DNA of 64,000 nucleotides, from NCBI GenBank assembly GCA_964565775.1, contig CAZMGB010000011.1, positions 1 through 64,000 of the forward strand, in the 5' to 3' direction. Below are positions 16,938-26,963 of this stretch, piece by piece (the first letter of the stretch is position 1; every line of letters starts with the position of its first letter). Position numbers and translations under genes: made by a program. The notes under the pieces were generated by a model. It was given only the letters and a program-made list of their open reading frames with translations, made no database searches and had not been told where the DNA came from. This DNA comes from CAZMGB01 sp964565775. Its GTDB lineage: Bacteria > Chloroflexota > Dehalococcoidia > DSTF01 > JALHUB01.

Positions 16938-18307
16938 CGGCCAACTCCCTTCGCCAGCAGTTGGCCCGTCGGCTGCTTCCCGGCGGCGCTGCCCTGCGCG
17001 CCCAACGCCACGATGAGCGCGGCCAGCGACCAGAAATACCACTCCAACACGGGATGCACGAGGAGATTATCCCAGGCGAACATGACGAGGCGGGCGGCGA
17101 GGACGGCGGCGAAAGCCAAGATCAGGTTTCGATGATAATCCGAGGTGGCCGCTCGGTAGGCGGCGATCGTCATTTTCACGAGGCTTCCATAGAGCCACAG
17201 GAAAGCCGCGCTGCCCAGTACCCCCGCCTCCACCCAGATCCTCAGGTAGTCATTGTGCGTCGAGTTTCCCAGACGGGAGCCGACCGCTTCCAGGCCGGCC
17301 CCGGTCAGATGCTGCCATGACGATTGGATGGCCAGGGCGTCCTGCCACTGCTGGAAGCGCCAGGATATGGAACTGTCATTAGCTTCCACGTTCGCAAGCC
17401 GGTGCTGAACACTGGGCACAGCGATCCAGATCAGCAATGCCGCCGCCGGCACGACCAGGAGAGCGGCGCGGTACTTGACTGCGCCCATGACCATGAGAAC
17501 AACCAGAAGCCCTACCCATGCGCCTCGCGTGAACGTCGCTATCACGCACACGATCATCGCCACGGCCAGGACGCTCAGAGCCAGCTTCGCCAGATCCGAT
17601 CTCGCACGGACGAAGGATACGATGACGACGGGCAGCAAGGTCACGAGAAAGATGGCGTAGGGCGTCGGGTGCGTGAAGGTGGCCTCCACACGCGTGAACC
17701 CATTCGTATACTGATCTCCAGCACCGGTTGCGATCTGGTACGCCCCAGCGACGACCGGCACAACCGCGGAGAAGAGGAGGGCCGTCACCAGGTGGGCTAT
17801 CCTCTTCTCGTCCCTCAGCATGTCGACCAGCAGGATATAAAGCATGAAGACGCCAACACTGCGGAACCAGTCTTCCAGCGCCGCCCCTAGGTCGGGCGCG
17901 TACAGGACGCCGACCGAGAAGACGGCCAGGAGAGCGGCGAACGGCCGCACCAGGGGAGTCTTCGACACGTTCACTCGGTTGACCGCGATGTACGCCAGTC
18001 CCGTGGCAACCAGCACGCCGGTCAGGACCGCCGCCACGTTCAAGTCGCCCAGGGGCCCGGCCGACACCAGGTCGATGTTTGCCGCTACGTCCAGGCTGCT
18101 CCTGGCCACAATGAGAGAAAGCACGGTGGCCCTGATGTCCACCAGCGCCACGACCGCGAACCAGCCCACCAGGGCGACGACCGCGGCGGCCGCCGGCGGG
18201 AGAACCAGAATCGCCATGGCCAGGACGCACCCCAAGCCGACGGCAAGCGCCAGCGACTGGCGGGTGCTCGTGACTGCCGAGGCGATGGGGCCAGCGGTCG
18301 TGGTCAT
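16934..18307 (-). CDS. O-antigen polymerase/ligase family membrane protein
   Basis: 457 aa, about 11-12 hydrophobic helices. TFTRGAWVGLLVVL and STHNDYLRIWVEAGVLG are the conserved cytoplasmic/periplasmic loop motifs of the Wzy_C (WaaL/Wzy) family. With a Wzx-type flippase and a chain-length protein in the same operon, polymerisation of flipped repeat units (Wzy role) is more likely than ligation to lipid A, but sequence alone does not separate the two. It is preceded by an 80-bp gap after the kinase-like gene. Confidence 0.88.
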   Translation of the reverse strand: MTTTAGPIASAVTSTRQSLALAVGLGCVLAMAILVLPPAAAAVVALVGWFAVVALVDIRATVLSLIVARSSLDVAANIDLVSAGPLGDLNVAAVLTGVLVATGLAYIAVNRVNVSKTPLVRPFAALLAVFSVGVLYAPDLGAALEDWFRSVGVFMLYILLVDMLRDEKRIAHLVTALLFSAVVPVVAGAYQIATGAGDQYTNGFTRVEATFTHPTPYAIFLVTLLPVVIVSFVRARSDLAKLALSVLAVAMIVCVIATFTRGAWVGLLVVLMVMGAVKYRAALLVVPAAALLIWIAVPSVQHRLANVEANDSSISWRFQQWQDALAIQSSWQHLTGAGLEAVGSRLGNSTHNDYLRIWVEAGVLGSAAFLWLYGSLVKMTIAAYRAATSDYHRNLILAFAAVLAARLVMFAWDNLLVHPVLEWYFWSLAALIVALGAQGSAAGKQPTGQLLAKGVGR

Positions 18308-18388
18308 GGTCTTCCTCCGCTGCCAGCACCGCGTTCGAACCGAGGTGTCAGCACCAAAGGCCTGGAGGGAACTCTCCGTCCCACAGCG

Positions 18389-19480
18389 TCAGTACAACCT
18401 CCCCTCCTCCAGCAATGTTGAGAAGCGCTTGGCCCAGCGTGTGAGGCGGGCCTGCAACGGCAACCTTAGAGGCGCGGCCAGTTGCTCACTCCTGCGCGAC
18501 GCGGATGCCAGGCGCTCCAGGAAGTGGACTACCAGGAACGGTCGCAGACGGCTCTCTGCATCGTCGCCGTCATGGCCATATGCGTTGAGAAATGCCGCCG
18601 CCAAGCTACCGGACAACGCCGATGTGCCCGCCAGCCTGCCGGCTAGTATGCGCTGCTTCTGTGAGCTGGCGCGTACCAGGAATGAGGCCAGATCGACCTC
18701 AGGGGGAGCGAGGCCCACCGTAACCAGGTCGAGCGCACGGATCTCACCATTACAGAACAAGACATTCGCGGGATGATAATCGTTGTGCGAGACGACGAGC
18801 CGAGGCTCATAGGCTGAGGAAGAGGGAATGCTGTCCAGCAGGCGCTCCAGCGGTATGCTGCGCCGGACAGCCTCGGGCAGCACCGCCGCCGCCTCATCTG
18901 CGCGCGCCCGAAGCGCCTCCATGCTCGGCGATCTGACCGGCATCCAGTCGGGCTGGTCGGCCGCGTGCAGGGCACGCAGCCACGCACCACATGTGCGGAA
19001 GAGGGAATGGAGATACCGCGTCGACCACGGTGAGCCGACCACGTTGCCGCGCCACAGCAGGTAATCAGAGAGCGGTTGCCCGGAAACGTACTCCGTCAGG
19101 ATGCCGTAGTGCTCAGCGAAATGAGCGACGGGCCGCGGCAGCGACCGCTCGAACGAGGCCACACCCGAGAAGTAGTCATGCAGCCATGAAAGTGCCTCGT
19201 ACTCCAGCTCCGTCGTGACCTCACGCCCCTCATCGATCATGTCCCGATCCGAGCGCACCTTGAGGCAGTAAGCGGGTCGCTCGTCAGGGCCTGCAAAGAA
19301 CGCGATCCACGACCAGCGCGTCCGCTTCAGGCCTACGACGGTATGATCGCCGTGCTGGCGAAGGAATTCCTCCGCCATCGTGATGGCCGCCCTTTCCGGG
19401 TACTCGCGATCACCGAGCAGCTTCCGCATCTGCTCACCCTCCAGCTTTGCCAGCAAGCCCTCGTCGGTCGCCCGCCGCAC
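18389..19480 (-). CDS. APH-fold phosphotransferase in the polysaccharide operon
   Basis: 363 aa. VVSHNDYHPANVLF is the catalytic loop (HxD....N) and IRALDLVTVGLAPPEVDL supplies the metal-binding Asp of aminoglycoside/choline-kinase-like proteins. An N-terminal ATP-binding part includes YCLKVRSD. The acceptor may be a sugar or aminoalcohol decorating the glycan; this is inference from location only. The GTG at 19480 abuts the upstream gene's end; M18 is an alternative start. Confidence 0.8.
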   Translation of the reverse strand: MRRATDEGLLAKLEGEQMRKLLGDREYPERAAITMAEEFLRQHGDHTVVGLKRTRWSWIAFFAGPDERPAYCLKVRSDRDMIDEGREVTTELEYEALSWLHDYFSGVASFERSLPRPVAHFAEHYGILTEYVSGQPLSDYLLWRGNVVGSPWSTRYLHSLFRTCGAWLRALHAADQPDWMPVRSPSMEALRARADEAAAVLPEAVRRSIPLERLLDSIPSSSAYEPRLVVSHNDYHPANVLFCNGEIRALDLVTVGLAPPEVDLASFLVRASSQKQRILAGRLAGTSALSGSLAAAFLNAYGHDGDDAESRLRPFLVVHFLERLASASRRSEQLAAPLRLPLQARLTRWAKRFSTLLEEGRLY

Positions 19481-19482
19481 TC

Positions 19483-20718
19483 TCAGGTACGAGGGATCGT
19501 CCCTGCTGCTGGTCCCCTCTCATCTGCACTATTCCGATGGCGCCCGTCGAGCAAGGGGCTGAGAATGGCCGACACCTGCTCGACACGGTGCTGCCAGGAG
19601 TTGTCGCGTGCGGTGCTCAGGCGCGCGGCGACGCGCTGCGGCGAGTCGTTTGCCATCGCGTCGATCACCGCCTGGTGGAACTCCTCCTTGGAGTGCCCAA
19701 TCGTCATCTCATCGCCAGCGTAGCGCCGCATCTCCTCCATGTCGGTCGCCACGATCGGCTTGCCGGCGGCCATGTACTCATACAGCTTGAGGGGGAAGAT
19801 GTGATGCGCGAAGTCATCCAGCACGTACGGAATCAGGCAAACGTCCATGGCCTTGATGTACGCCGGGAGCCGAGGGATGGCCCTGTAGCCGAGAAGATGC
19901 ACGTTGGGCAGCCTGGCAAGTTGGCCGAGGTCGGCTACGTCGCTCTTTACCGGCCCGATGAGCGCGAACGACCAATCCGGCTGCCGCTTCGCCATGTAGG
20001 ACAGCAGCTTGACGTCCAGCCGGAAGTCGATCACGCCGATATAGCCGATGACTCTTCCCGGCAGGCCAGCGATGTCGTCCGGCACCTCCGTCTCAGGGAG
20101 TATCGCCTGCGAGAAGAGGGCGAAGTCCGCAGCCTCGGGCACGAAGTGAATGTTCGAATTCAGGTGGCGGCGGCTTTCTACCAGCTTCCGCGCCGTGCAG
20201 ATGACGACATCGGCCTCGCGGCAGCACTCCGCCTCGCGCGCGCGCACGCTGCCCGGCCGGTTCCACCAGTGCGGCACGGACGCGAAGTCATCGACGCAGT
20301 GGTAGACCGACAGCGATGGCTTGACAGCGCGCCCAAGGTGAGGGAGGCCGGGCTGGAAGTTCCAGTAGACCGGATCTCTGAACCCGAGCTGCTTGACCTG
20401 CCGTGTGAGCCAGCGTCTCATGATGAAGGCGTTGACCGCATTCACGATCTTGTTGTAGCGAAGCGGGAGGAGCGGCGGCGGCGAGCCGACGTAGACGTTC
20501 TCTGCGGCTTCGCGGTGGCCCTGCCGCCATCGCTTGAACTGACGCCAGACGGCGCTCTTCTTTCGGATGCCCGTGAAGAACGAGAGCGGCGAGACCGGCT
20601 GATCGACGAAGAAGATGCGGTTATGCTTCGCCAGCCGACTCATCAACTGCTGGGTGGTTCCCCAGTGGTCATCCCAGGTTACGAACGAGAGGCAGACAAT
20701 ATCACGTCCCTCAATCAT
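19483..20718 (-). CDS. Glycosyltransferase (GT1/GT4-like)
   Basis: 411 aa. The N-terminal FVTWDDHWGTTQQLMSRLA is typical of glycosyltransferases resembling teichuronic-acid TuaH. The C-terminal GT-B motifs are GYIGVIDFRLDVKLLSYM and FPLKLYEYMAAGKPIVAT (UDP-sugar-binding E). The ATG at 20718 overlaps the aminotransferase stop by four bases. Cytoplasmic; sugar and linkage unknown. Confidence 0.88.
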   Translation of the reverse strand: MIEGRDIVCLSFVTWDDHWGTTQQLMSRLAKHNRIFFVDQPVSPLSFFTGIRKKSAVWRQFKRWRQGHREAAENVYVGSPPPLLPLRYNKIVNAVNAFIMRRWLTRQVKQLGFRDPVYWNFQPGLPHLGRAVKPSLSVYHCVDDFASVPHWWNRPGSVRAREAECCREADVVICTARKLVESRRHLNSNIHFVPEAADFALFSQAILPETEVPDDIAGLPGRVIGYIGVIDFRLDVKLLSYMAKRQPDWSFALIGPVKSDVADLGQLARLPNVHLLGYRAIPRLPAYIKAMDVCLIPYVLDDFAHHIFPLKLYEYMAAGKPIVATDMEEMRRYAGDEMTIGHSKEEFHQAVIDAMANDSPQRVAARLSTARDNSWQHRVEQVSAILSPLLDGRHRNSADERGPAAGTIPRT

Positions 20719-21950
20719 GAAGTCCTCGCCCCCAGCGCCTGTTCGACACCGCGCGCTGCGACTTCGCCGCGACACCTCTCGGATTGCCGGCGGTGGTTGT
20801 TCGAGCGCGCGTGTCTCCGGTAAGACTTGATGGCAGACGCCACCTCTTCCACCTGCGCCTCCGTCATGCTCGGGAAGAGAGGCAGGGTGACCAGCTCCTC
20901 CCAGACCCTCTCCGTGACCGGAAGATGGGCCCTGAAGCGCTGGTACGGGGGATAGAAGTGGTTCGGCACGAAGTGAACGTTGGCTGCGATGCCGCGCTCC
21001 CGCAGGTGGGTGATGAGGCCATCCCGGCCCTGCGCACGGATCACGTACTTGTGGTGGGAGCTGATGGCGTACTCCTTCAGCGCCGGGGTCTGGACCCAGT
21101 CCAGGTCCGCCAGGCACCGATCGTACAGGCGAACAAGCTCGCGGCGCCGGGCGTTGAGGCGTTCCAGCTTTCGTAGTTGCACCAGGCCGATGGCGGCGGC
21201 GAGGTCGGTCATGTGATATCGGAAGCCGACCTCATCTACCTCGTAGTACCAGTGACGCCGACCATTGGAGCGGGCGCGGGTCCAGGTATCGCGGGAGACG
21301 CCCAGCCACCTCAGCTTTCGCAGCCGTGCGTCCAGTTTGGGGTCATGCAGCGTGATCATCCCCCCTGACCCGGTGGCCAGGTTCTTGAGCGTGTCGAAGC
21401 TGAAGCAGGTCGCGTCGCTGAGGGTGCCGATCCTCCGTCCCTTGTAGGCCGCGCCACAGGCGTGGGCGGCATCTTCGACGACCTTGATTCCCCTGGCCCC
21501 GGCCATCTCCAGGATGGGGTCCATGTCGCAGGGATGCCCAGCATAGTGCACCACGACGACGGCCTTCGTGCGGGGGCTGATCAGCCGTTCCACCTCTCGC
21601 GGATCGATGTTGAATGTGTCCTCCTCTATGTCAGCGAAGACAGGCGTCGCGTTGTTGTAGAGGATGGCGTGATTGGTAGCGACGTATGTAAGGGAGGTAG
21701 TGATGACTTCGCCGCCCTCTACGCCTAGTACCTTGAGGGCCAGGTGCAAAGCGGCCGTCCCCGAGTTGAGGCCGACGGCGTGAGGCGCCCCCACGTAGCG
21801 GGCGAAGGCCTGCTCGAACTCTTTGGTCTTGGGGCCCAGGCCCACCCAGCCGCTGCGCAGCGGCTCTCGCAGGGCCTCCCACTCCTCGTCATCAAAGGAG
21901 GGCCTATACTCCGGTATCAGCACAGTCACTTGCTCACCCACAAGCCTCAT
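20715..21950 (-). CDS. DegT/DnrJ/EryC1/StrS sugar aminotransferase
   Basis: 411 aa. The PLP lysine is K189 in FSFDTLKNLATGSGG; VVEDAAHACGA (PLP-binding Asp) and NSGTAALHLAL are family motifs. These enzymes aminate keto-sugars bound to nucleotides using glutamate. A GNAT gene lies directly upstream, so an N-acylated amino sugar in the repeat unit is plausible. The ATG at 21950 overlaps the GNAT gene by 17 bases; a GTG at 21929 is an alternative. The C-terminal 20 residues are basic and low-complexity. Confidence 0.92.
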   Translation of the reverse strand: MRLVGEQVTVLIPEYRPSFDDEEWEALREPLRSGWVGLGPKTKEFEQAFARYVGAPHAVGLNSGTAALHLALKVLGVEGGEVITTSLTYVATNHAILYNNATPVFADIEEDTFNIDPREVERLISPRTKAVVVVHYAGHPCDMDPILEMAGARGIKVVEDAAHACGAAYKGRRIGTLSDATCFSFDTLKNLATGSGGMITLHDPKLDARLRKLRWLGVSRDTWTRARSNGRRHWYYEVDEVGFRYHMTDLAAAIGLVQLRKLERLNARRRELVRLYDRCLADLDWVQTPALKEYAISSHHKYVIRAQGRDGLITHLRERGIAANVHFVPNHFYPPYQRFRAHLPVTERVWEELVTLPLFPSMTEAQVEEVASAIKSYRRHARSNNHRRQSERCRGEVAARGVEQALGARTS

Positions 21951-23217
21951 CCTTTCCACCGCCAGACAGAAGGCCGTGCAGATACGCTGCTGATCCTTCA
22001 TTACCGGCCATGTCGGCCCCGCGGCAACTACCCGAGCGCCTGCGCCGGAGCCCCCGCCGCACACGTGATAGCCTCTCACGCAGGCGGCAGTAGGCGCGTC
22101 CGGCCGGCGTCCGCGCGTACAAACTGATCCGCACCCGTTCGTCCCGCCTGTCGAACCAGCGGCTAACGAAGGAGGTCGCCTCGCCGCCTGTATCGATGAT
22201 GGCGGTCGGACATTCGCGGCTGATCGCTTCCAGCGTCCCCGCAATGAGCAAGACGCCGGGCGAGTACTGCCCGTAGTCTTCGTCATAGGCAATGCGACAT
22301 ACGAGGAAGCGCTTGTGCGCGTAGATCACGACCGTCGATGCGGCGACCGCTTCCTCAATCGACAGTGAGTACATCCGGGCACCGATGTCGCGCGCATCCC
22401 GAAAGAGGAGCTGGAAATAACGAAGGCGGACGGGGTCCTGGGCCAGTGCGCCGATGCCCTTCTTCCATCCCGACCCCTCGATCTCCACGAAGCGGTCGAA
22501 GGCACGATAGAACCCGTCGGGGTCGGTGGCGCGGTCCGCACAGACGAGACCCCAGCGTCGGCCGTTCAACTGGCGGGCGCGCGTCCTGAGCTGGTGGCGC
22601 AGCTTCTTTGAGGCGTGGAGCTCGGCTGTCCAGAGGCCATCCTGCTGACGATACGGCACGATCAGCTCGGTAGTCACCGACACGTCGAACGAGTCGGCCG
22701 CCTGCGCCAGGAAGGCGTCGGTCATGGCCGAGCGGTTTGACAGCCCTCTCAAGTCCGTCGCCAGGAGCCGCCGTTGCCTGCATAACCAGGCGAGGAAGAA
22801 GGCAGCGAACCGAGGCTCGAAGCCTGGTTCCACCACCGGCGCCAGCCCGATGACCTCCCCTCCCCAGGGAGTAGAGAGGTGCCGCTCCGAGACCGCGCTC
22901 GGCAACCTGGGGTGTACTCCGAGCGCCAGGGCGCCGCGCCAGCCGCCCCTGTCGCCCAGCCACACGAGGCGCGGCTCACGGACGAAACCCGCGCTCACCT
23001 GCGCATGAAGGTAGTCCGGCGAGAGCTCCGGCCTTTCCCTGGCCCGCTGCCACAGAGACCTCCAGTTGCTCATCTCTTCATCGCTCAGTTCGCCCCAGCG
23101 ACGGACATTGATCTCCGCCCCGGAGTCGAACACGCGCCCGTCCCGCAAGCCGGCGCCGGCCGCTTCCGGAGCCGGGTCCCAGTTGTAGCGGCGGACGTTT
23201 CGTAGCGGGCTCTTCAC
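21934..23217 (-). CDS. GNAT-superfamily acyltransferase (CelD/FemAB-like)
   Basis: 427 aa. Long double-GNAT layout; the C-terminal half has FVEIEGSGWKKGIGAL, YAHKRFLVCRIAYDEDYGQYSPG and AIIDTGGEATSFVSRWF, as in the Acetyltransf_6 (BioF2/CelD-like) family. It may N-acylate the sugar made by the adjacent aminotransferase or load an amino acid. Its GTG overlaps the flippase stop (GTGA). The exact acyl donor is unknown. Confidence 0.82.
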   Translation of the reverse strand: MKSPLRNVRRYNWDPAPEAAGAGLRDGRVFDSGAEINVRRWGELSDEEMSNWRSLWQRARERPELSPDYLHAQVSAGFVREPRLVWLGDRGGWRGALALGVHPRLPSAVSERHLSTPWGGEVIGLAPVVEPGFEPRFAAFFLAWLCRQRRLLATDLRGLSNRSAMTDAFLAQAADSFDVSVTTELIVPYRQQDGLWTAELHASKKLRHQLRTRARQLNGRRWGLVCADRATDPDGFYRAFDRFVEIEGSGWKKGIGALAQDPVRLRYFQLLFRDARDIGARMYSLSIEEAVAASTVVIYAHKRFLVCRIAYDEDYGQYSPGVLLIAGTLEAISRECPTAIIDTGGEATSFVSRWFDRRDERVRISLYARTPAGRAYCRLRERLSRVRRGLRRRRSGSCRGADMAGNEGSAAYLHGLLSGGGKDEACG

Positions 23218-24683
23218 GCGGTCTCCGTCTGAACGGGCGCTCGCAATAGCAGGCGCATGTCATCGACCGATACCACCCGCGCCAGCGCGAGGCCTACTGC
23301 GAAGATGAACATCATCGCCGCGCCCTGAAGAACGATGCCGTCAGGCTCCAGGAAGAGGGCAGCGGCGCCGGCCACCAGAGCCACCGGCACCATCTTCGCG
23401 GCCACTCCAAATGAGGGGAAATAGTCCAGATGCCTGGCAGCGACGATCAGCAGCGGCAGAAATACCGCGAGCTCCGTCACTACCGTGGCCGCCGCTGCCC
23501 CGTCGAAGCCAAATCGCGGGATCAGTACAAGGTTCAGCCCGACATTGACGAACACCCCCGAAACACAGGCCCAGGCCACTGCCGACTGTCTGCCGATGGC
23601 GAACAGCGCGTGATAGATCAGGTTGCCCATCCAGACAAGGACGATGGCCAGAGAGAGGATCCTCAGGCTGGTCGCGGCGGGGAGGAAGTCGTTGGAGGCG
23701 ACGATAGAGATTATCGGCTTGGTGAAAACGATGAGGACAGTGACCAGACCTATGGCCATCAAGCTCAGGATATCCAGTGACCTTTGCAGGAGCTGGCGGA
23801 ACTTCTCGCCATCGCCTGTCCTGAAGTAGCGCGAGAGAAGAGGATAGACGGAGATAACGAAGAGGGTACTGAAAGGCCAGGCCAGCTCCACGAACCGGTA
23901 CGCTACGCCATAGAGGCCGAGAGCCTCCGATGTCCCCATCTTGGAAAGCATCACCATGTCGATTCGGTTGTAGGCCATCCAGGCCAGGTTGGCGATCCCG
24001 AGCGGTAGTGCCGCGACCAGAAGCCTCCGGCAGAGCGGAGGGTCGAGGCGGAAGCTCGGTGCGACGAACTTTCGCGAGAAGAGAACCACGAGGGCGCTCT
24101 TGGCCAGAAAGGAGGCATCGTAGGCGAGAACGAGCGCGATTAGCCCGAGTCCCTGAACTACGATCAGCGCCACCAGGCCGATGAAGACCACAGACCGGAC
24201 AACATTCGCGAACGCCTCGAATTCCATGCGGAGGTTTGCGGCCAAAGTAGTGCCCATGCTGCTGCTGCCAAGGGCTATGAACAGGTAGGACAGGGTGCCC
24301 AGAGAGATGGCTAGAGTCACCTCGGGGGAATAGCCCAGGAGGAAGGCGACTCCTGACACCAGGACCATGGCCAGCATGGCCAGCGCGACCTGGATCAGGA
24401 ACACGTTCCCCAACAGTGCCCCGGTCTTGCCCTCGCCCGACGAAAGCTCACGGACGGCTATCGTGGATACGCCCAGGTCGCTGACGTTGAGAAAGGCGAG
24501 GAAGGCAAGCACCAGCAGGTAGTCTCCGACGCCCTCCGTCCCAAGGTAGCGCGTCAGGATCATCAAGGTAGGAAGCCAGATGAGACCGTTCAGGACCCTC
24601 CCGACGATCTGGACACCGGTGTTCCGCACTACTCTGCGCGGAACGTCTGATTGGGCCAACGCGCTCCCGTCCTCGGTTTTCAT
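23214..24683 (-). CDS. Polysaccharide flippase (Wzx/PST family)
   Basis: 489 aa with about 14 membrane helices. The N-terminal NTGVQIVGRVLNGLIWLP and TRYLGTEGVGDYLLVLAF motifs fit oligosaccharide flippases of the MOP superfamily. It moves lipid-linked repeat units across the membrane for polymerisation by the downstream Wzy_C protein. It overlaps the chain-length gene by ATGA. Confidence 0.93.
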   Translation of the reverse strand: MKTEDGSALAQSDVPRRVVRNTGVQIVGRVLNGLIWLPTLMILTRYLGTEGVGDYLLVLAFLAFLNVSDLGVSTIAVRELSSGEGKTGALLGNVFLIQVALAMLAMVLVSGVAFLLGYSPEVTLAISLGTLSYLFIALGSSSMGTTLAANLRMEFEAFANVVRSVVFIGLVALIVVQGLGLIALVLAYDASFLAKSALVVLFSRKFVAPSFRLDPPLCRRLLVAALPLGIANLAWMAYNRIDMVMLSKMGTSEALGLYGVAYRFVELAWPFSTLFVISVYPLLSRYFRTGDGEKFRQLLQRSLDILSLMAIGLVTVLIVFTKPIISIVASNDFLPAATSLRILSLAIVLVWMGNLIYHALFAIGRQSAVAWACVSGVFVNVGLNLVLIPRFGFDGAAAATVVTELAVFLPLLIVAARHLDYFPSFGVAAKMVPVALVAGAAALFLEPDGIVLQGAAMMFIFAVGLALARVVSVDDMRLLLRAPVQTETA

Positions 24684-26023
24684 CCGTACTGAGCCTTGTT
24701 GTAGACCAGGCCTAGGACGTTCGCCCTGGCGCTCTGGAGGTAGTTCAGTGCCTCCCTCACGCTGTCCGCGGTCGCCTCTCCCTCGGCACAGACCATCACC
24801 ACCCCACCCACGAGAGGCGCGAGCGCCGCGGCGTCCTCAGACCTGAGAACGGGCGGGGCATCGATGACGGTGACGTGAGGCCGCTCGCTAAAGAGCTTCG
24901 CCAACGTCCTCATCCCATCCGAAGCGAGCAGCTCCGAGGGCTCACCCACAGGCAAGCCGCTGGTCAGGACGTGCAAGCCAGGAACCTGGGACGCTTGCGC
25001 CGCGCCCGCGACCAGGGCCTGCGGGTCGTCCGGAGTGGTGGGGATGGTGTGCAGTATGTTCCTCAGACCGGTCAGGTTCGAAAGGCCGAAGACCCTGTGG
25101 AGGAAGGGGTTGTGGAGGTTGGCGTCCACCAGCATGACCTCCACGCCGCTTCGCGCCAGGGCCACCCCCGTGCTCACCGCCACACTCGTGGTTCCCTGAT
25201 CAGGGCGGGGGCTCGTGACTAGAATGCTTCGAACCTGCTGGTCCACCAGAAGGCCCAGGAGATTCATGGCGAGAGCACGCTCCCCTCCCGACACGGTGAA
25301 TACCGGCTGCGCGCCCGCCTCCAGGCGAAGGTTGCCGCCGTTGGTCAGCGACTTCCTCGACCGCGAGAGCGAACTGAGCACCGGCAGGGGCGTGATCTCA
25401 GTCAGCTCCTTCACCCGCCTCAGCTTCGGATCGACGTACTCGAACACGAGCGCAAGGCCGGCGCCAACCGCCAGGCCCACTAGCGACCCGGTCGCAACAG
25501 CCAGCGGCAGGTTCGGCCGGACCGGGCTGGTGGGCAAGACCGCGAGCTCCACTACACCAAAGGCGTCGGCCAGGGAGGGGCTATCGGAATCGAGGTAGAA
25601 TGACCGGCCTTCCTCCACGAGGGCGTAGGCGAGAGCGTTGGCCAGGTCCCGGGCCTCCTCCGGCACCCGGGCTTCGGCCCTGATGCGTATCAACTCCGTT
25701 CCGACAACTGGCTCGACGTGGATGCGCCCCAGCAGCGCCTCGGGAGACGTCTTCAGACCAAGCTCTGTGATCACCTTTGACAGCAGGGGCCGACTCTGCA
25801 CGATCTGGACGTAGGTGTTGGTCAACCGCTCTTCCTGCGCCGGGTCCAGCGGCCCACCGACCTCCTGGCCGGCCAGGGCTATCCTGGTTGTGGCTGAGGC
25901 GGAATAGACTCGAGGCATCCAGAGGGTGACTGCCACCCCGCCCACAAGCCCGAAAAGCAACGGCGCCAAGACAATCCACTTCCGGCGTCTCAATACGTCG
26001 AGATACACGTTCAACTGTCCCAT
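24680..26023 (-). CDS. Polysaccharide co-polymerase with degenerate BY-kinase domain
   Basis: 447 aa. A Wzz-type N-terminus (transmembrane helix about 17-36, periplasmic part, second helix about 172-195) is fused to a CpsD/BY-kinase-like ATPase (about 245-447). The Walker A position reads SPRPDQGTTS (271-280), with T278 where the P-loop lysine is expected; Walker A' is MLVDANLHNP, with N where the second Asp is usual; Walker B-like VIDAPPVL is kept. No C-terminal tyrosine cluster. It probably controls chain length without tyrosine kinase activity. ATG at 26023 is chosen; a 28-codon extension is open. Confidence 0.88.
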   Translation of the reverse strand: MGQLNVYLDVLRRRKWIVLAPLLFGLVGGVAVTLWMPRVYSASATTRIALAGQEVGGPLDPAQEERLTNTYVQIVQSRPLLSKVITELGLKTSPEALLGRIHVEPVVGTELIRIRAEARVPEEARDLANALAYALVEEGRSFYLDSDSPSLADAFGVVELAVLPTSPVRPNLPLAVATGSLVGLAVGAGLALVFEYVDPKLRRVKELTEITPLPVLSSLSRSRKSLTNGGNLRLEAGAQPVFTVSGGERALAMNLLGLLVDQQVRSILVTSPRPDQGTTSVAVSTGVALARSGVEVMLVDANLHNPFLHRVFGLSNLTGLRNILHTIPTTPDDPQALVAGAAQASQVPGLHVLTSGLPVGEPSELLASDGMRTLAKLFSERPHVTVIDAPPVLRSEDAAALAPLVGGVVMVCAEGEATADSVREALNYLQSARANVLGLVYNKAQYG

Positions 26024-26143
26024 GTGCCCCTCTGGCCTCCCCTCCCGGTCATCCTCCTTGGCAATGCCAGGCTCGATGGCAACCGGCCAGCGCCTGGGAT
26101 TCGACATTGAGAACCGGACTATCGTCCTGGGTGGGTCGGCAAA

Positions 26144-26818
26144 TCAAAACGCCCCCCGTCCGTTGGTGACAGCGGGGATGGTCTGCGCCAGGATCTTCCA
26201 GTCCAGTCGCAGGGACCACCGTTCGATGTACTCACGGTCAAGACGCACCATCTCCTCGAAGGTCAGCTCGCTCCGCCCGCTCACCTGCCACAGTCCCGTC
26301 ATACCAGGCACCGCCTCAAGCCGCACGCGCTGCCACGGTGCGTACAGCTCGACCTCCCTGGGAAGAGGTGGGCGGGGCCCGACCAGGCTCATGTGACCTT
26401 GAACAACGTTGATGAGCTGCGGTAGCTCATCGAGGCTGGTTCGACGTAGGAACCGTCCCAGCCTCGTCACCCTCGGATCCTGGCGCAGCTTGAAGATCGG
26501 GCGCTCGTCCTGGCCGCAGCTTGCCGCCAGCGACTCCTGGTGGTCGCTCGCCCCATCGATCATGGAACGGTACTTGTACATCGTGAACAGCCGTCCGCGG
26601 CGCCCGACCCGCACCTGTCGATGGAAGATGGGGCCGGGAGAGTCGAGTTTGATGATCACTGCCAGGATCAGCAAGGGTAATGCCAGAACCAGCAGCACCA
26701 GTGCTGCGATCACCCTGTCTGCGAGGAGCTTCAGCATGTAGCGCCGGCTCTCAAGGTTGACAAACAGTCCGTCCGGCTCGGCGGTCAACTCGCCGAGAGC
26801 GATCATCGTGTCCTGCAA
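26144..26818 (-). CDS. Initiating sugar-phosphate transferase (undecaprenyl-phosphate type)
   Basis: 224 aa. Single N-terminal membrane helix (about 34-58), then the catalytic bacterial-sugar-transferase domain: GPIFHRQVRVGRRGRLFTMYKYRSM, LRRTSLDELPQLINV, MSLVGPRPPLPREVE and PGMTGLWQVSGRS. It lacks the large N-terminal domain of WcaJ/WbaP full-length forms. It attaches the first sugar phosphate to undecaprenyl phosphate and is the first structural gene of the operon. Confidence 0.94.
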   Translation of the reverse strand: MQDTMIALGELTAEPDGLFVNLESRRYMLKLLADRVIAALVLLVLALPLLILAVIIKLDSPGPIFHRQVRVGRRGRLFTMYKYRSMIDGASDHQESLAASCGQDERPIFKLRQDPRVTRLGRFLRRTSLDELPQLINVVQGHMSLVGPRPPLPREVELYAPWQRVRLEAVPGMTGLWQVSGRSELTFEEMVRLDREYIERWSLRLDWKILAQTIPAVTNGRGAF

Positions 26819-26963
26819 ACCGGTCCCCTCTCAATCTGGAGTGCGTCCCAACCCTCTCATAAAGAGAACGGGGCAGGCTCACAAACATTTCGCGGCGGCA
26901 GACTGACCGCGCATCGGCAGCCTTCGAAAAGCCGCGAAGCGCCACCGCTGTCGACGCGCAACA

